Positions 54,001-62,078 of a stretch of DNA of 64,000 nucleotides are shown piece after piece. Each line of letters starts with the position of its first letter. The first letter of the stretch is position 1. The position numbers and the translations under genes are program-made. Below the pieces are notes generated by a model, which worked only from the letters and a program-made list of their open reading frames with translations, was not told the DNA's origin and searched no databases. The stretch comes from Anaerobacillus alkaliphilus (GTDB lineage Bacteria; Bacillota; Bacilli; Bacillales; Anaerobacillaceae), in NCBI RefSeq assembly GCF_004116265.1, contig NZ_QOUX01000026.1:1-64000 (forward strand), in the 5' to 3' direction.

Positions 54001-55473
54001 CATACCCTGGCCGCCTGTTGGGCCATTAGCAACACTTGTAATTAAGACCCACTTGCTAGAGTCAGGATTTCCATCTCCAGTAGTATCAACTGGCATATAG
54101 AGAAGATCCGAACATTCCCATATTCCGAGGTCAATCCCTGTAGGGTTGGTAAACCTGCTTACCTTATTCCAATCTTTTAGATTTGTTGATGTGTAAAAAT
54201 CGACTTGTTTCCCTGAAGCAATGACGAACACCCATTGGTTTGTATCATCATGCCAAAAGACTTTTGGATCTCTGAAAACTCCGTCGCCACCATTGCCGAG
54301 CTTCAACTCATTAGGCATTTGGATCACAGGATTGCCTTCATATTTCTCCCATGTTCTTCCTTTGTCGTTACTATAGGCTAACCCAACTGTTTGGTTGTCA
54401 TTACCCAGTTCGTAAGAAAAGATAGCGACAAGAGGCGTCTGACCGGCTATCCCAAAGCCACTTGTATTGTCTTTATCGACAACAGCACTCCCTGACCAAA
54501 TAAAGCCATTTTCATCTGGATAAAGTGCAATTGGCATGTGTTCCCAATTGACTAAATCCCTACTTATTGCGTGCCCCCAATACATCGGACCCCACACTTT
54601 ATCAGTAGGATTATGTTGATAGAATAGGTGATATTCACCATCAAGATAAACCATTCCATTTGGATCATTCATCCAATTTTTTTCTGGACTAAAATGAAAT
54701 TGTGGTCGGTATGCCTCATCATAATAAGATGCATCTGGACTGCCACCACCAATTGGCTCTCCAATAACAGGAGGTTCTTCTTCTGTTGGAGGCGCATATA
54801 AACTAGTAGCTAAAATTCCTTCTGTAGGAACCGCTTCGTGATAAGTAAAGAAAGCATCAGCAAAAATTACACCCCAGTCATTGACTGCTTGATCTACAAT
54901 TTCAAGGTAAAGATCAGTACCTACGTGAACTGATAAGTCAGCTCGGTACTGCACCATGTTTGCTAAATTCATGCCTTGGTCAATATGAGGGAAATGACAA
55001 TCACAAAACTCCGTATTCCCATATTGTGCTACGAGTTCATTTGTGCTGGCATTATAAACATTTACATGAACCAGGTCTGTGTTCTTACCGCCACCTAGCC
55101 TAAACGTGATCCAACCTGTTCCACCTAAAGTAAATGTCGATGAACGTAAAATACCGGTTTTATCTTCACCAGTTTTCCAGCCACTTAAGAAGTATTCACC
55201 TTCTTTATTGAAGGGAATTTCCTCTGCCCACCAAGTGGTTTCGTTTGAAATACTTTCATCTCCGAATGCTTCGCCCTCAATAACTGTCCATCCTGTCAAA
55301 TCACCCGTTTCAAAACTAGGATTAATAATCTCAAAAGCTACCGAATGATTTTCTTCGTTTGCAAGAGCTAATGCTGGAAAGAATGTTTGCACAACCAAGA
55401 GGAGTGCAAGTAACACAAACATTCCTTTGTTTAATGGTTTCTTCCATGATTTTTTTACTTTCCATGTAACCAC
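48073..55473 (-). CDS. Giant SLH-anchored fructanase with two GH32 domains
   Basis: The 2466-residue protein starts at a GTG 7 nt behind GGAGG. After a signal peptide come a beta-sandwich carbohydrate-binding-like module (about 47-215), GH32 domain 1 (about 258-735; WMNDPNG, FRDPKVF, ECSDLL intact), two more such modules (765-930, 930-1080), a LamG-like domain (1080-1310), GH32 domain 2 (1340-1830), a fourth module (1860-2010), a Pro/Gly linker, a beta domain and three SLH domains (about 2270-2466). In domain 2 the nucleophile motif is WMNEPHA (Asp to Glu) and ECPD is WELP, while QFRDPYVW is kept. Domain 1 should cut levan or inulin; domain 2 resembles divergent GH32 members, a group that includes fructan transferases. 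A LacI operator and a cre site lie upstream. Confidence 0.9.
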   Translation of the reverse strand: MVTWKVKKSWKKPLNKGMFVLLALLLVVQTFFPALALANEENHSVAFEIINPSFETGDLTGWTVIEGEAFGDESISNETTWWAEEIPFNKEGEYFLSGWKTGEDKTGILRSSTFTLGGTGWITFRLGGGKNTDLVHVNVYNASTNELVAQYGNTEFCDCHFPHIDQGMNLANMVQYRADLSVHVGTDLYLEIVDQAVNDWGVIFADAFFTYHEAVPTEGILATSLYAPPTEEEPPVIGEPIGGGSPDASYYDEAYRPQFHFSPEKNWMNDPNGMVYLDGEYHLFYQHNPTDKVWGPMYWGHAISRDLVNWEHMPIALYPDENGFIWSGSAVVDKDNTSGFGIAGQTPLVAIFSYELGNDNQTVGLAYSNDKGRTWEKYEGNPVIQMPNELKLGNGGDGVFRDPKVFWHDDTNQWVFVIASGKQVDFYTSTNLKDWNKVSRFTNPTGIDLGIWECSDLLYMPVDTTGDGNPDSSKWVLITSVANGPTGGQGMGYFVGEFDGQQFVADQNEITWLDHGADIYAGVTWSNTPNDRPILIGWMSPPRYAGNTPTSPWRSAMTLPRELKLVKTDSGFALRQAPVTELTSLRGEKYSWENETVESVSTLLSTIQGDTLEIIAEFDLNETTANEFGFKVRKQGEQYTTIGFDGSSVYVDRKKSGVVNFHEDFAAKHSASFDGSIETLKYHIFVDRSSVEVFVNDGELVFTEQIFPDPNSKDIELFGDTGVIKLKNLEVYQLNKAEFTPGYQNEFKRSFGHYPSQMNVDALPTTIENPNFETGDTTGWVTYGSAFQGVVSNQANFWGGPFNHEGTYHAWGFAGAKRDDRSDLRTGIMKSSVFKLDGNGSINFLVGGGQDLNNLYVSLIRATDGKELFRTTGRNTEQYRRVSWNASEHIGEPMFIKIVDHHSGGFGHINVDDFQVYNSSEDVIPNEILNPGFETGNLTGWTVLDGTYDDSDVTSEVHYWHPEPINKEGNYHLWGKDHKTAKIKSSHFVLAGTGEISFLIGGGNNIETQYVALMSASDDTELMRQTNEWFDDSENYHRVVWDASEYIGEELYLLIVDNDESGGWSHINVDDFRVLTHGKIAHWSFDEAEGNLALDQVNNVEDNVHYVFNQAIDKPSTDPLWREGVSGNALLFDGYSTFIQRDANDFAKVTDALTIEAWVAPRAYEWGNEGKMSVIVNQHNMSKNEGFLLGMHRHGSWSFQAGINGEWVEVWADEAKPLEKFKWSHIVATFDKQNSVMKLYLNGELVGETRTPIQANIAPSTEPLLIGKHNQAAVINGTFTANMFNGLVDELKIHNGTFSSEKVIEIYTSYASSFENGEHPVPNLEMDRSRYDGDRHRPQYHFISPEHWMNEPHAPFYFEGKYHIFYQHNPQGPYWNHIHWGHAVSDDMIHWEDMPVALAPEGNSVTPDGVWSGDATFDENGLPVLLFTAGDDSKFPNQMTGLARSTFAVDGDVNLPNWEMHDQPVTVQAPNLPAEQGQVWYGQFRDPYVWKDGDTWYQLVGSGIRNGDQSVGGTALLYTSTDLVNWTYQKPFFVGDYRNYPETGQVWELPVFLPLKDNDGNDTGKHVFLINPWYGSYSPHNVKYVWHWIGTWDKETLTFTPDHTEPKIFDFGEHFTGPSGFVNHDGRSILFSIAQDRRSEQAHYDAGWAHNAGLPLSLTLRHNGELGIEPIKELQSLRNQQLVSFENKSVLEANELLSTVQGDLLEIILVVENQDASEFGIKVRKSAQGEEETLIYYNYENSTYMIDRNKSSLDPDVRKGVHGDVMELDGENLRLHIYLDRSMVEAYANNFRSITSRVYPTRFDALGLELWSKEGQVTIKSMEVWELQSAYGPTVPAHWPTEEAVPSYKTLPNHDFQTGDLSGWVVVEGNAFTDAHITGQYDWGWGGPFNQAHTSVDPSHYHYWGFHPDRGGDGATGVMKSQNFILGGNGNIDFLIAGGNIPDQLYVALVRASNDEYLMKATGHNSEQYRRVYWDASEYVGEELYIKVVDQATGGWGHINLDNVNVQVDPSTEFEGGYGDPGEGAPPVDEEPNPGEGTPPGDADPNPGSGDGSTPPISNPVPPVHVDLGSKLPKSVYDIIVEKRNGKNVAVVKVNNEKFTQWINQSERVDKVTIELDSSTKEGVDVRLPAQAVKLVSSKNSNAQIEVNTKDVAYRLPVKEINVDKLAQQLGGNAEDLVISIVMIETTDTSGAVAKGKLKVVAKIVEFKVYASTSEREVELKGFNAFVEREIVGEKVFNAKTSTAVQLMDDGSIRPVPTVFDGNRAIFKSKTNSKYTIVENTVTFPDITADYWAKETIETLASKYIFRGFEDGQFKPRNATTRVQVALLITRSLGLTSDTIYNGQFSDVKGTEWFVKDIMPAVETGIIRGSNGQFRPHDEITREEAAAMFARALRYVQYDQAKLDTTKQLSLYKDANNISSWARVDVEYLLQAGVMTGRSNESFGGKAVNNRAETAALLTKFLKAVG

Positions 55474-55489
55474 ATGTCTTCCTCCTTTT

Positions 55490-55503
55490 AGAAAGCGCTG
55501 CCA
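55490..55503 (+). promoter_or_regulatory. cre-like site in the fructanase leader
   Basis: AGAAAGCGCTGCCA matches the cre consensus except for the first base. It sits 17 bp upstream of the GTG start. Confidence 0.45.
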
Positions 55504-55530
55504 TTTTATTTTAAAAAATATAATGTTTAA

Positions 55531-55566
55531 CTTAAGGTAATCGATTGCGTAAACGATTACCTTAAG
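55531..55566. promoter_or_regulatory. LacI operator O2, upstream of the giant fructanase
   Basis: CTTAAGGTAATCG and CGATTACCTTAAG are perfect 13-bp inverted arms around a 10-bp centre. The inner 24 bp (55537-55560) agree with the operator at 62044 in 22 positions. This links the surface enzyme to the fructan-uptake regulator. A TATATT -10-like sequence follows toward the gene. Confidence 0.75.
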
Positions 55567-55605
55567 TTGTAAAAGAAAAGGTAGTTTTGAGATACCCTTC
55601 TAAGA

Positions 55606-56214
55606 TTACGTAATTTTAACTTTCAGGAGAACATAACGTGTAACAAAAAACTGCCATATAGCTAATGCGCTAAATGCATAAAACGGCAATAGGCCCGGAA
55701 ACACCCGATACAGCTGGTACATTATAAATACACCAACAATCCAAGCTAGAAAGAATATAGGGTGTGTTACACCGAGGACAAATCCATATTTAAAGCACCG
55801 TTTTACAGATAACTGTCGAAATTGTACAGCAAGTGGAAAAATATACATGACTGTCATCAAATAAAGTAATGTCAGTAGTAACATCCCTGCAGTAAAGACA
55901 ACACGTAAATGCTCGTTAAACTGTGGAAGAATATAGTAATTTACTATTAGTATTGTTCCTACAGTAATGAATAGTAGTCCAAGGAGATTGCCTTTTATGA
56001 ATGATCCCTTCCATTCATTTAGATAAGTTTTAAAAATAGGAAACTCTTCTTGGCTCATCCACTTTTTAACTACTACTAGCATTGCCATAAACGCAGGTCC
56101 AACACCAAATGCTACTATTCCCAATAACGAAAACAAAACGAAAAGGATATTCAAATATGCCAGACGCATGGCCCATTCACTAATTTTATAAATTCCATCT
56201 GCCATACCAGTCAT
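55606..56214 (-). CDS. YesL-like membrane protein (DUF624)
   Basis: The 202-residue protein has about five hydrophobic segments and the DUF624 layout, including GPAFMAMLVVVKKWMSQEE. YesL-type proteins recur next to sugar ABC transporters in Bacillales, but the molecular role is unknown to me. AGGGGG lies 8 nt before the ATG. It is the last gene of the fructan-uptake operon, 20 bp behind the GH32 gene. Confidence 0.8.
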   Translation of the reverse strand: MTGMADGIYKISEWAMRLAYLNILFVLFSLLGIVAFGVGPAFMAMLVVVKKWMSQEEFPIFKTYLNEWKGSFIKGNLLGLLFITVGTILIVNYYILPQFNEHLRVVFTAGMLLLTLLYLMTVMYIFPLAVQFRQLSVKRCFKYGFVLGVTHPIFFLAWIVGVFIMYQLYRVFPGLLPFYAFSALAIWQFFVTRYVLLKVKIT

Positions 56215-56234
56215 GATCTGAACCCCCTATCGCT

Positions 56235-57722
56235 TTATCGCCACGTCGTTTTTAGTCGGTAAAGGTTTAGAGAAATAACGTTTACTTCGCCACCTTTTAC
56301 ATATAACTCCACATCTTGCCCTTCTTTATCAGGAAAAATTAAATTTGTAAGAGCAATTTCGCCTTCATTTGCAAACACTTCCACTGACGATGTATCTACT
56401 AATATTCTTAATTTTAACATTCCATTAGTTAATGGTAAGTTAACTATATTACTACCTTTAAAATGCTCACTGAAATCATGTTCACCTGAGCAATCACGAT
56501 CCACAACCAAGACTTGCTTTTCTACATCATAGCCAACTAGTGTTTCCTGTTCCATTCCTGACTTTCTCAATTTAAAGCCAAACTCGGAGGCAGTCAATAG
56601 TTCAATTTCAGCTTCTATTTCAAATAATGTTTCCTGAACATCAGCGAGTAAATTATCGCATTCTCTTCCAACTTCATTAGCAATTTTGACTATTTCCGTT
56701 CGAATAGTCTCGATTTCACGAATTGGCTTTTGAACTAGTTTTACCTGTCCATCACTCATCGTCTTAAGCTCAACTTCTCGTGGGAAGGACATTGCACTAC
56801 GCCAAGGAAATGTAGGTACATCATTTGCGTATTTCCAATTGCTCATCCACGCCATCCAGATACGTCTTCCATCCTCCTCTGGAATATCAGAGAATGACTG
56901 AGTAGCGTAGAAATCTTTCCCATAGTCCAACCATAGAATTTCACTAGGTGCATGATCATTTAAGAAGGTTTTCCCGTCAAATGTTCCTAAGAAGTATTGT
57001 CCACCTGATCCTCCAGCAACTGATCCATCCCCTAGATCGACTTGTAACACCCATTTTTTCTGATTGGGATTTCCGTCAACAGGTAATTCAAATAAATCTG
57101 GGCATTCCCAAACACCACCATGAGCGCCATCGCAACTGCCAAATTCACTAACGAATTCCCATTTTAATAGATTAGTAGACGAATAGAACATCACCTTTTG
57201 GCCTGCCGCTAACACCATTACCCAGCGGTTTGTTTCTTCATGCCAAAACACCTTAGGATCACGGAAGTCTTTAATGCCCAGATTTTCAATCACTGGGTTC
57301 CCAGCATATTTAATCCACGTGCGCCCTTTATCATGGCTATAAGCAATACTTTGTCGTTGCAACTCATCTTTCGTATGAGTAAATATCGCGACTAACCCAG
57401 ACTTGCCTTGAAATAACCCTGATGTATCATTCCAATCTACAACTGCACTACCTGAGAAGATGGTTCCTAATTCATCTGGTTCCAGACCGATCGGCAGGTG
57501 CTCCCAATGAACCATATCACGACTAATTGCGTGGCCCCAGTGCATCGGTCCCCATTTTAGGCTATGGGGATGATATTGATAGAATAAATGATACTCCCCC
57601 TCATAATAGACCATTCCATTTGGGTCGTTCATCCAATTGGCTTCAGGGGTAAAGTGAAATTGAGGGCGATATCTCTCCGTATAATATGTTGTCTTTTGTT
57701 CCATTCCTTTTGTAAATGCCAT
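56235..57722 (-). CDS. Cytoplasmic GH32 fructosidase (sucrase/fructanase)
   Basis: The 495-residue enzyme has no signal peptide. It carries the full GH32 set: WMNDPNG (nucleophile Asp, about 28-34), FRDPKVF and ECPDLF (acid/base Glu), then the C-terminal beta-sandwich with SSVEVFAN. It would release fructose from imported fructo-oligosaccharides or sucrose. The ATG at 57722 is 5 nt behind AAGGAGTG; the longer frame to 57746 has no such site. Its N-terminal third is closely similar to GH32 domain 1 of the giant surface protein, suggesting that one arose from the other. Confidence 0.94.
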   Translation of the reverse strand: MAFTKGMEQKTTYYTERYRPQFHFTPEANWMNDPNGMVYYEGEYHLFYQYHPHSLKWGPMHWGHAISRDMVHWEHLPIGLEPDELGTIFSGSAVVDWNDTSGLFQGKSGLVAIFTHTKDELQRQSIAYSHDKGRTWIKYAGNPVIENLGIKDFRDPKVFWHEETNRWVMVLAAGQKVMFYSSTNLLKWEFVSEFGSCDGAHGGVWECPDLFELPVDGNPNQKKWVLQVDLGDGSVAGGSGGQYFLGTFDGKTFLNDHAPSEILWLDYGKDFYATQSFSDIPEEDGRRIWMAWMSNWKYANDVPTFPWRSAMSFPREVELKTMSDGQVKLVQKPIREIETIRTEIVKIANEVGRECDNLLADVQETLFEIEAEIELLTASEFGFKLRKSGMEQETLVGYDVEKQVLVVDRDCSGEHDFSEHFKGSNIVNLPLTNGMLKLRILVDTSSVEVFANEGEIALTNLIFPDKEGQDVELYVKGGEVNVISLNLYRLKTTWR

Positions 57723-57759
57723 AATATCACTCCTTACAATATACATGCCATCAAGTTTT

Positions 57760-58734
57760 TCATTTTAATGACAGTACTTCAGTTTTAGTTGGTAGAGCTG
57801 CTATAGCTCCCCTCTTCGTAGTTGTAATTGCTCCACATACGTTTGCAAATCTTAGGATATCACTAAGTAATTCTCTATTAACGATCAGTTCATCTAAATC
57901 CTCTAACTTCGTCATTTGTTGGCTTAACTGAAATAACAATCCACCGACAAACGCATCACCCGCACCTGTTGTGTCCAAAGGCTGAACAGGTATGCCTTCT
58001 ACATTTCCACTTGTTTCATGCGTATAGTAGGTGCAGCCTTTTTCTCCTTTAGTGACAAGAATTAGCTTCACAGAACCTTTGAATAATGAATGGGAAGCTT
58101 CTTTTTCATTCGGATGATTCGTTAAAAACAAAAGCTCTTCCTCACTAATTTTTAGGATATGGACATGAGGAATTTGTTTCATAATTTCTTTTTTTGCCAA
58201 TTCAGGAACTTTCCATAAAGGGAGCCTGATATTTGGATCAAAGCTTATGATTGTTTGAGATTGTTTGGCTAGTTCAATTCCCTGAACTGTCGCCTCTTTT
58301 ACTGGCCCTTCAATTAAAGAAACAGAACCGAAATGATAAATTAGGGCCTCTTCAAACCACTCTGGTTTTAGGTCTTCTTTTTCTAAAAGCATATCTGCTG
58401 ATGGCTCGCGGTAAAACATAAAATCTCTTTCCCCGTTTTTTTGTAAGGAAACAAACGCTAATGCTGTCTTGGCCTCTGTTGTACTAAGAAGGTAATCCAC
58501 TGAGACACCGTTGTCAGTGAGGGTTTCAATTAAGAACTCACCAAAAGGATCTGCTCCAACTTTTCCAATCATGGAAGAGTTCCCACCTAATTTAGCAATC
58601 GCTGCACTAACATTCGCCGGTGCTCCTCCGGCAGCTTTTTTAAACTGAGGAACATCCTTTAATTGAACTCCGTTTTCTGTTGGCACAAAATCAATTAATA
58701 ATTCACCTAAGCATAGGACTTTTGACAAAATCAT
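57760..58734 (-). CDS. Fructokinase, PfkB family
   Basis: The kinase makes fructose-6-phosphate from free fructose and ATP. The 324-residue protein has the PfkB N-terminal GGAPANVSAAIAKLGG, the substrate region SFDPNIRLPLW and the catalytic DTTGAGDAFVGGLL with its Asp base. GGAGGGAGG precedes the ATG. It is placed between the permease and the GH32 gene and uses the fructose the latter releases, so the pathway to glycolysis is complete within this operon. Confidence 0.94.
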   Translation of the reverse strand: MILSKVLCLGELLIDFVPTENGVQLKDVPQFKKAAGGAPANVSAAIAKLGGNSSMIGKVGADPFGEFLIETLTDNGVSVDYLLSTTEAKTALAFVSLQKNGERDFMFYREPSADMLLEKEDLKPEWFEEALIYHFGSVSLIEGPVKEATVQGIELAKQSQTIISFDPNIRLPLWKVPELAKKEIMKQIPHVHILKISEEELLFLTNHPNEKEASHSLFKGSVKLILVTKGEKGCTYYTHETSGNVEGIPVQPLDTTGAGDAFVGGLLFQLSQQMTKLEDLDELIVNRELLSDILRFANVCGAITTTKRGAIAALPTKTEVLSLK

Positions 58735-58749
58735 TTCCTCCCTCCTAGA

Positions 58750-59649
58750 CTAATTTTTCGACCCAGTATGAGTTAGGCCTTCAACATAGTATCTTTGTAA
58801 AAACACAAAGATCGCAAGCATTGGAACAGTCGCAATGGTTAAAGCTGCCATTACCTGCCCCCACCTTACAGGCTGTTGGGCAAAAAAGTACTGTAACCCA
58901 ATTTGGATCGTTCTCATGCTTTCATCATTTGCCACAACTAATGGCCACAAGAAATCGTTCCAATGGTTAACAAAAGTGAAAATAGCTACTGTTGCAAATA
59001 CCGGTTTTGATAAAGGAATAATAATTCTGAAAAATATCCCTATTGGGGTACATCCGTCAATTCTTGCAGCCTCTTCCAACTCCTTAGGAAAGCCAATGAA
59101 AAATTGTCTGAACAAGAAGATCATAAACGCATTAGCAATAAAAGGAACAATTAAGCCTGTGTAAGTATTTACCCAGCCAAAGTTATGCACCAAAACATAG
59201 AGAGGCAAGAAAATACTTTCAGCTGGAATAATAATGGTAGCAATGATTACCGCCATCCAGAAGTTCTTTAAAGGAAAGTCCATTCTAGCTAATGCATAAC
59301 CTGCCATTGAATTTACAATTAGACCAAACAGGATAATGCCACATGTATAAATTAAGCTGTTTCCTGTATACCTAAGTAAATCAACACGTTCTAACGCTAA
59401 CATATAGTTTGAAAAATATGCAGTTACGCTATCATAAAGCGGTGGAATAAAGACATGAATTGATTTCATATCTTTGAAAATTTGCACATCACTCTTCAAC
59501 GAAGATACTAACATCCAGATAAGTGGAAATAAGAAGATAACTGCTAAAAAGGTCATTATCGCATATTGGATCACGAGTTTTGCCATACGCTGTTTCTTCA
59601 TTGAACGGTAAGTAGGTAATTTCATGTTCGTTTTTGGTTGAATGTTCAA
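58750..59649 (-). CDS. Sugar ABC transporter permease (MalG type), fructan operon
   Basis: Inner-membrane permease of 299 residues with six hydrophobic segments and the EAA loop ELEEAARIDGCTPIGIFFRI. The start is a TTG at 59649, 8 nt behind GGGGG; the next ATG (MKLPTY) is eight codons later with no site. Five bp separate it from the partner permease. No ATPase gene is in the operon, so a shared MsmX-like ATPase is expected. Confidence 0.93.
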   Translation of the reverse strand: MNIQPKTNMKLPTYRSMKKQRMAKLVIQYAIMTFLAVIFLFPLIWMLVSSLKSDVQIFKDMKSIHVFIPPLYDSVTAYFSNYMLALERVDLLRYTGNSLIYTCGIILFGLIVNSMAGYALARMDFPLKNFWMAVIIATIIIPAESIFLPLYVLVHNFGWVNTYTGLIVPFIANAFMIFLFRQFFIGFPKELEEAARIDGCTPIGIFFRIIIPLSKPVFATVAIFTFVNHWNDFLWPLVVANDESMRTIQIGLQYFFAQQPVRWGQVMAALTIATVPMLAIFVFLQRYYVEGLTHTGSKN

Positions 59650-59654
59650 ATGAA

Positions 59655-60557
59655 TTACCCCCTATCCTCTGTTAATAATTTTCTTTGAGTAAGCGATATG
59701 ATTAAAACAATTACGGTGAAAAGTACAGCGAGAGCTGAGGCGTATCCTACATCCCGGTAAGCAAAACCGACCTGGTATGTGTAATAAACAAGTGATCTAG
59801 TTGAACCAAGTGGTCCCCCTTGTGTCATGATCATCGGTTGAATTAGCAATTTGAAAGCAGCAATAGTGATTGTAATGATAATAAAAATTGATACATTTTT
59901 AAGACCAGGCAGTGTCACATTTTTAAACTTTTGCCAAGCATTTGCACCATCTATTGAAGCTGCTTCATAAAGGACGCCAGGAATTGTCTGCAATCCAGCA
60001 AGGAAAATCAACATTTGAAAACCTGCTCCTTGCCAGACTGACATTGCAATGATTGAATTCATTGCTTGGTTGGGACTAGTTAAAAATGGTTGTTTGGCGA
60101 AGCCTAGGGACTCTAATACTTGATTGAAGAAACCTTCGTTCGGATTGTATAGAAACGTCCATAAAATTGATACAACTACTAACGACATGACAACAGGACT
60201 AAAGTACGCGGTTCGATAAAAAATAGTAAAACGGAGCTTTTTATTCACAAGTAGAGCTAACCCTAAACCTACAGCGGTTTGAAGCGGAACGACTAGGACT
60301 ACGAAATAAACAGTATTTTTAAATGCTGTCCGGAACTCGTTATCTGAAAAAGCATATGTAAAGTTCTCTAGTCCGATAAAGCCCTTTTTCTGGGGGGTTA
60401 GTAAATAAAAATCTGTAAAACTATAATAAAATGCCATTGCCATAGGATAGAGTAAAAATAACGATAATAAGATGAGTGCTGGTAAAAAGAATAAATATCC
60501 ACTAAGGCCTTCTCTCCACTTTTGCGTTGATAAAGTTCGTTTTAAATTCTTTATCAT
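59655..60557 (-). CDS. Sugar ABC transporter permease (MalF type), fructan operon
   Basis: Inner-membrane permease of 300 residues with a long first segment and the docking loop LYEAASIDGANAWQKF. I chose the ATG at 60557 rather than the GTG four codons earlier, because AGGAG lies too near the GTG. It works with the MalG-type permease and the lipoprotein at 60639 to import fructo-oligosaccharides produced by the surface enzyme. Confidence 0.93.
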   Translation of the reverse strand: MIKNLKRTLSTQKWREGLSGYLFFLPALILLSLFLLYPMAMAFYYSFTDFYLLTPQKKGFIGLENFTYAFSDNEFRTAFKNTVYFVVLVVPLQTAVGLGLALLVNKKLRFTIFYRTAYFSPVVMSLVVVSILWTFLYNPNEGFFNQVLESLGFAKQPFLTSPNQAMNSIIAMSVWQGAGFQMLIFLAGLQTIPGVLYEAASIDGANAWQKFKNVTLPGLKNVSIFIIITITIAAFKLLIQPMIMTQGGPLGSTRSLVYYTYQVGFAYRDVGYASALAVLFTVIVLIISLTQRKLLTEDRG

Positions 60558-60592
60558 AACTTTCTTCACTCCTAGCTTCTTTCACTAATTGT

Positions 60593-60627
60593 GATGGACC
60601 GGGAAATGTCATTTCAACCGGCCCATC
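60593..60627 (-). other. Hairpin between binding protein and permease genes
   Basis: GATGG.CCGG and CCGG.CCATC form a strong stem 11 bp behind the binding-protein stop, without a T run; it likely protects the upstream mRNA and sets the ratio of the components. Confidence 0.6.
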
Positions 60628-60638
60628 TAGTAAACTTA

Positions 60639-61946
60639 TTATTTGTTAAATCTTGATAGTTCTCTTTCAATTCTTGGAACGAAATTATCTAATGTTTTTT
60701 GAACGTCCTCACCTAATGCCGCCGCTTGGAAAGCTTCAGCAAATAACTGTGTAAGTACTGGGTATGCAGGTGTTTGTGGACGAGCTTGTGCTGAATTAAT
60801 TACTTGATCTTTCATTATCTTTTTAGGTTGAGTCTCATACTCAGCCATTTCCGCAAACGCTGACTTACGAGCAGGAGGCATCCCTGTAACTTCTGAAAGA
60901 CGAATTGTAGACTCTTTATCTGTCATCCAAAGCATAAATTTAGCAGCTTCTTCTGGGTGTTTTGTTTGGCTAGTTACTGCATAAGCCATGCTTCCAGATG
61001 GAGATTTTGCCACTTTACTACGTGGGTAAGGCATCATTCCATAATCTAAACCAGCGTCTTGTGTTGAAAGTGCAATCCACGGACCACCTAATGCCATTGC
61101 CGCATTACCTTCTTCAAATTGCATTTCTGACGGAGAAATACTTACTACACCTTCAGCAAATAATTGCTTAATAAATTCTAATGCTTCTACCGTTTCAGGA
61201 CCATTAAAGTATCCTTCAGCAGTCGTTCCATCTGGAGAAAGTAGATCTCCACCGTTTGACCATACGAAAGGTAATCCCATGTAAGTCATCCACTCGCCAA
61301 CACCATAGTTCATAAATAAGTTAAGTCCATAACGATCGTTCGTTGTTAATTGCTTTGCTACTGCGAAAAACTCATCCCATGTCCAAGCATCTTCAACCGA
61401 TGTTGGTGCTTCAATTCCTGCTTCAGCAAAAATTGCTTTGTTATAATATAACATTACGGATGATTCCATTGCACCAAGAGAATATAGTTCTCCATTATAA
61501 CTACCTTGTTCAAGAATTGAGTCTACATAGTCAGCTAGTTCTTCATCTGTATAATATTGACCTACAGGCATAATTACTTCAGACGCCGCGTAGCTTGCTA
61601 CAAACGGTCCATCTAATTTAATTAGGTCTGGTAAGTTTCCAGCTACTAGTGCTGCATTAATCGCATCGTTATATGAGCTACCTTCATCAATGATTGGAGG
61701 TGCAACATCAACGCGAATTTTCCCTTTATGTGCTTCATTAAATTCAGCAGCACGATCTAAGTAAAATTGAGTCTCTTTTTCATTTGTTTGATGGATCCAT
61801 AGTTGTAAGACAACTTCTTCCTCTGTTGCCGGAGTTGTTTTGTCTTGATCGCCATTGCTACTAGTTTCTTCCTTAGAAGAACTACACCCAACCACTAATA
61901 AACCAGCTACTAACGCCATCATTAAGAACATAAGTAATTTTTTCAT
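60639..61946 (-). CDS. Fructan-oligosaccharide binding lipoprotein
   Basis: The 435-residue protein has a lipoprotein signal with lipobox LVVGC (Cys about 21) and a family 1 solute-binding fold: VLQLWIHQTNEKE, the LYYNKAIFAEAGIEAPTS segment and NAAMALGGPWIAL. It captures sugars outside the membrane for the two permeases. It is the first structural gene of the operon and lies 98 bp downstream of LacI operator O1. The ligand is inferred from the GH32 and fructokinase genes behind it. Confidence 0.92.
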   Translation of the reverse strand: MKKLLMFLMMALVAGLLVVGCSSSKEETSSNGDQDKTTPATEEEVVLQLWIHQTNEKETQFYLDRAAEFNEAHKGKIRVDVAPPIIDEGSSYNDAINAALVAGNLPDLIKLDGPFVASYAASEVIMPVGQYYTDEELADYVDSILEQGSYNGELYSLGAMESSVMLYYNKAIFAEAGIEAPTSVEDAWTWDEFFAVAKQLTTNDRYGLNLFMNYGVGEWMTYMGLPFVWSNGGDLLSPDGTTAEGYFNGPETVEALEFIKQLFAEGVVSISPSEMQFEEGNAAMALGGPWIALSTQDAGLDYGMMPYPRSKVAKSPSGSMAYAVTSQTKHPEEAAKFMLWMTDKESTIRLSEVTGMPPARKSAFAEMAEYETQPKKIMKDQVINSAQARPQTPAYPVLTQLFAEAFQAAALGEDVQKTLDNFVPRIERELSRFNK

Positions 61947-62043
61947 AAATAAATTCCCCTCTTTTCTTAGGATTAAGTTTTAATCTTACTTACAATTAAG
62001 CTTAGAGTCATCACCCTCTCAGTTTAATAGTTGGAAAATGTAG

Positions 62044-62067
62044 GTAATCGTTTACGTAAACGATTAC
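62044..62067. promoter_or_regulatory. LacI operator O1, upstream of the uptake operon
   Basis: A perfect 24-bp palindrome, GTAATCGTTTAC followed by its inverse. Related sequences are at 55537-55560 (22/24) and 63153-63176 (21/24). LacI-family repressors bind such palindromes with a central CG. Confidence 0.85.
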
Positions 62068-62078
62068 GTAAAATTTAT

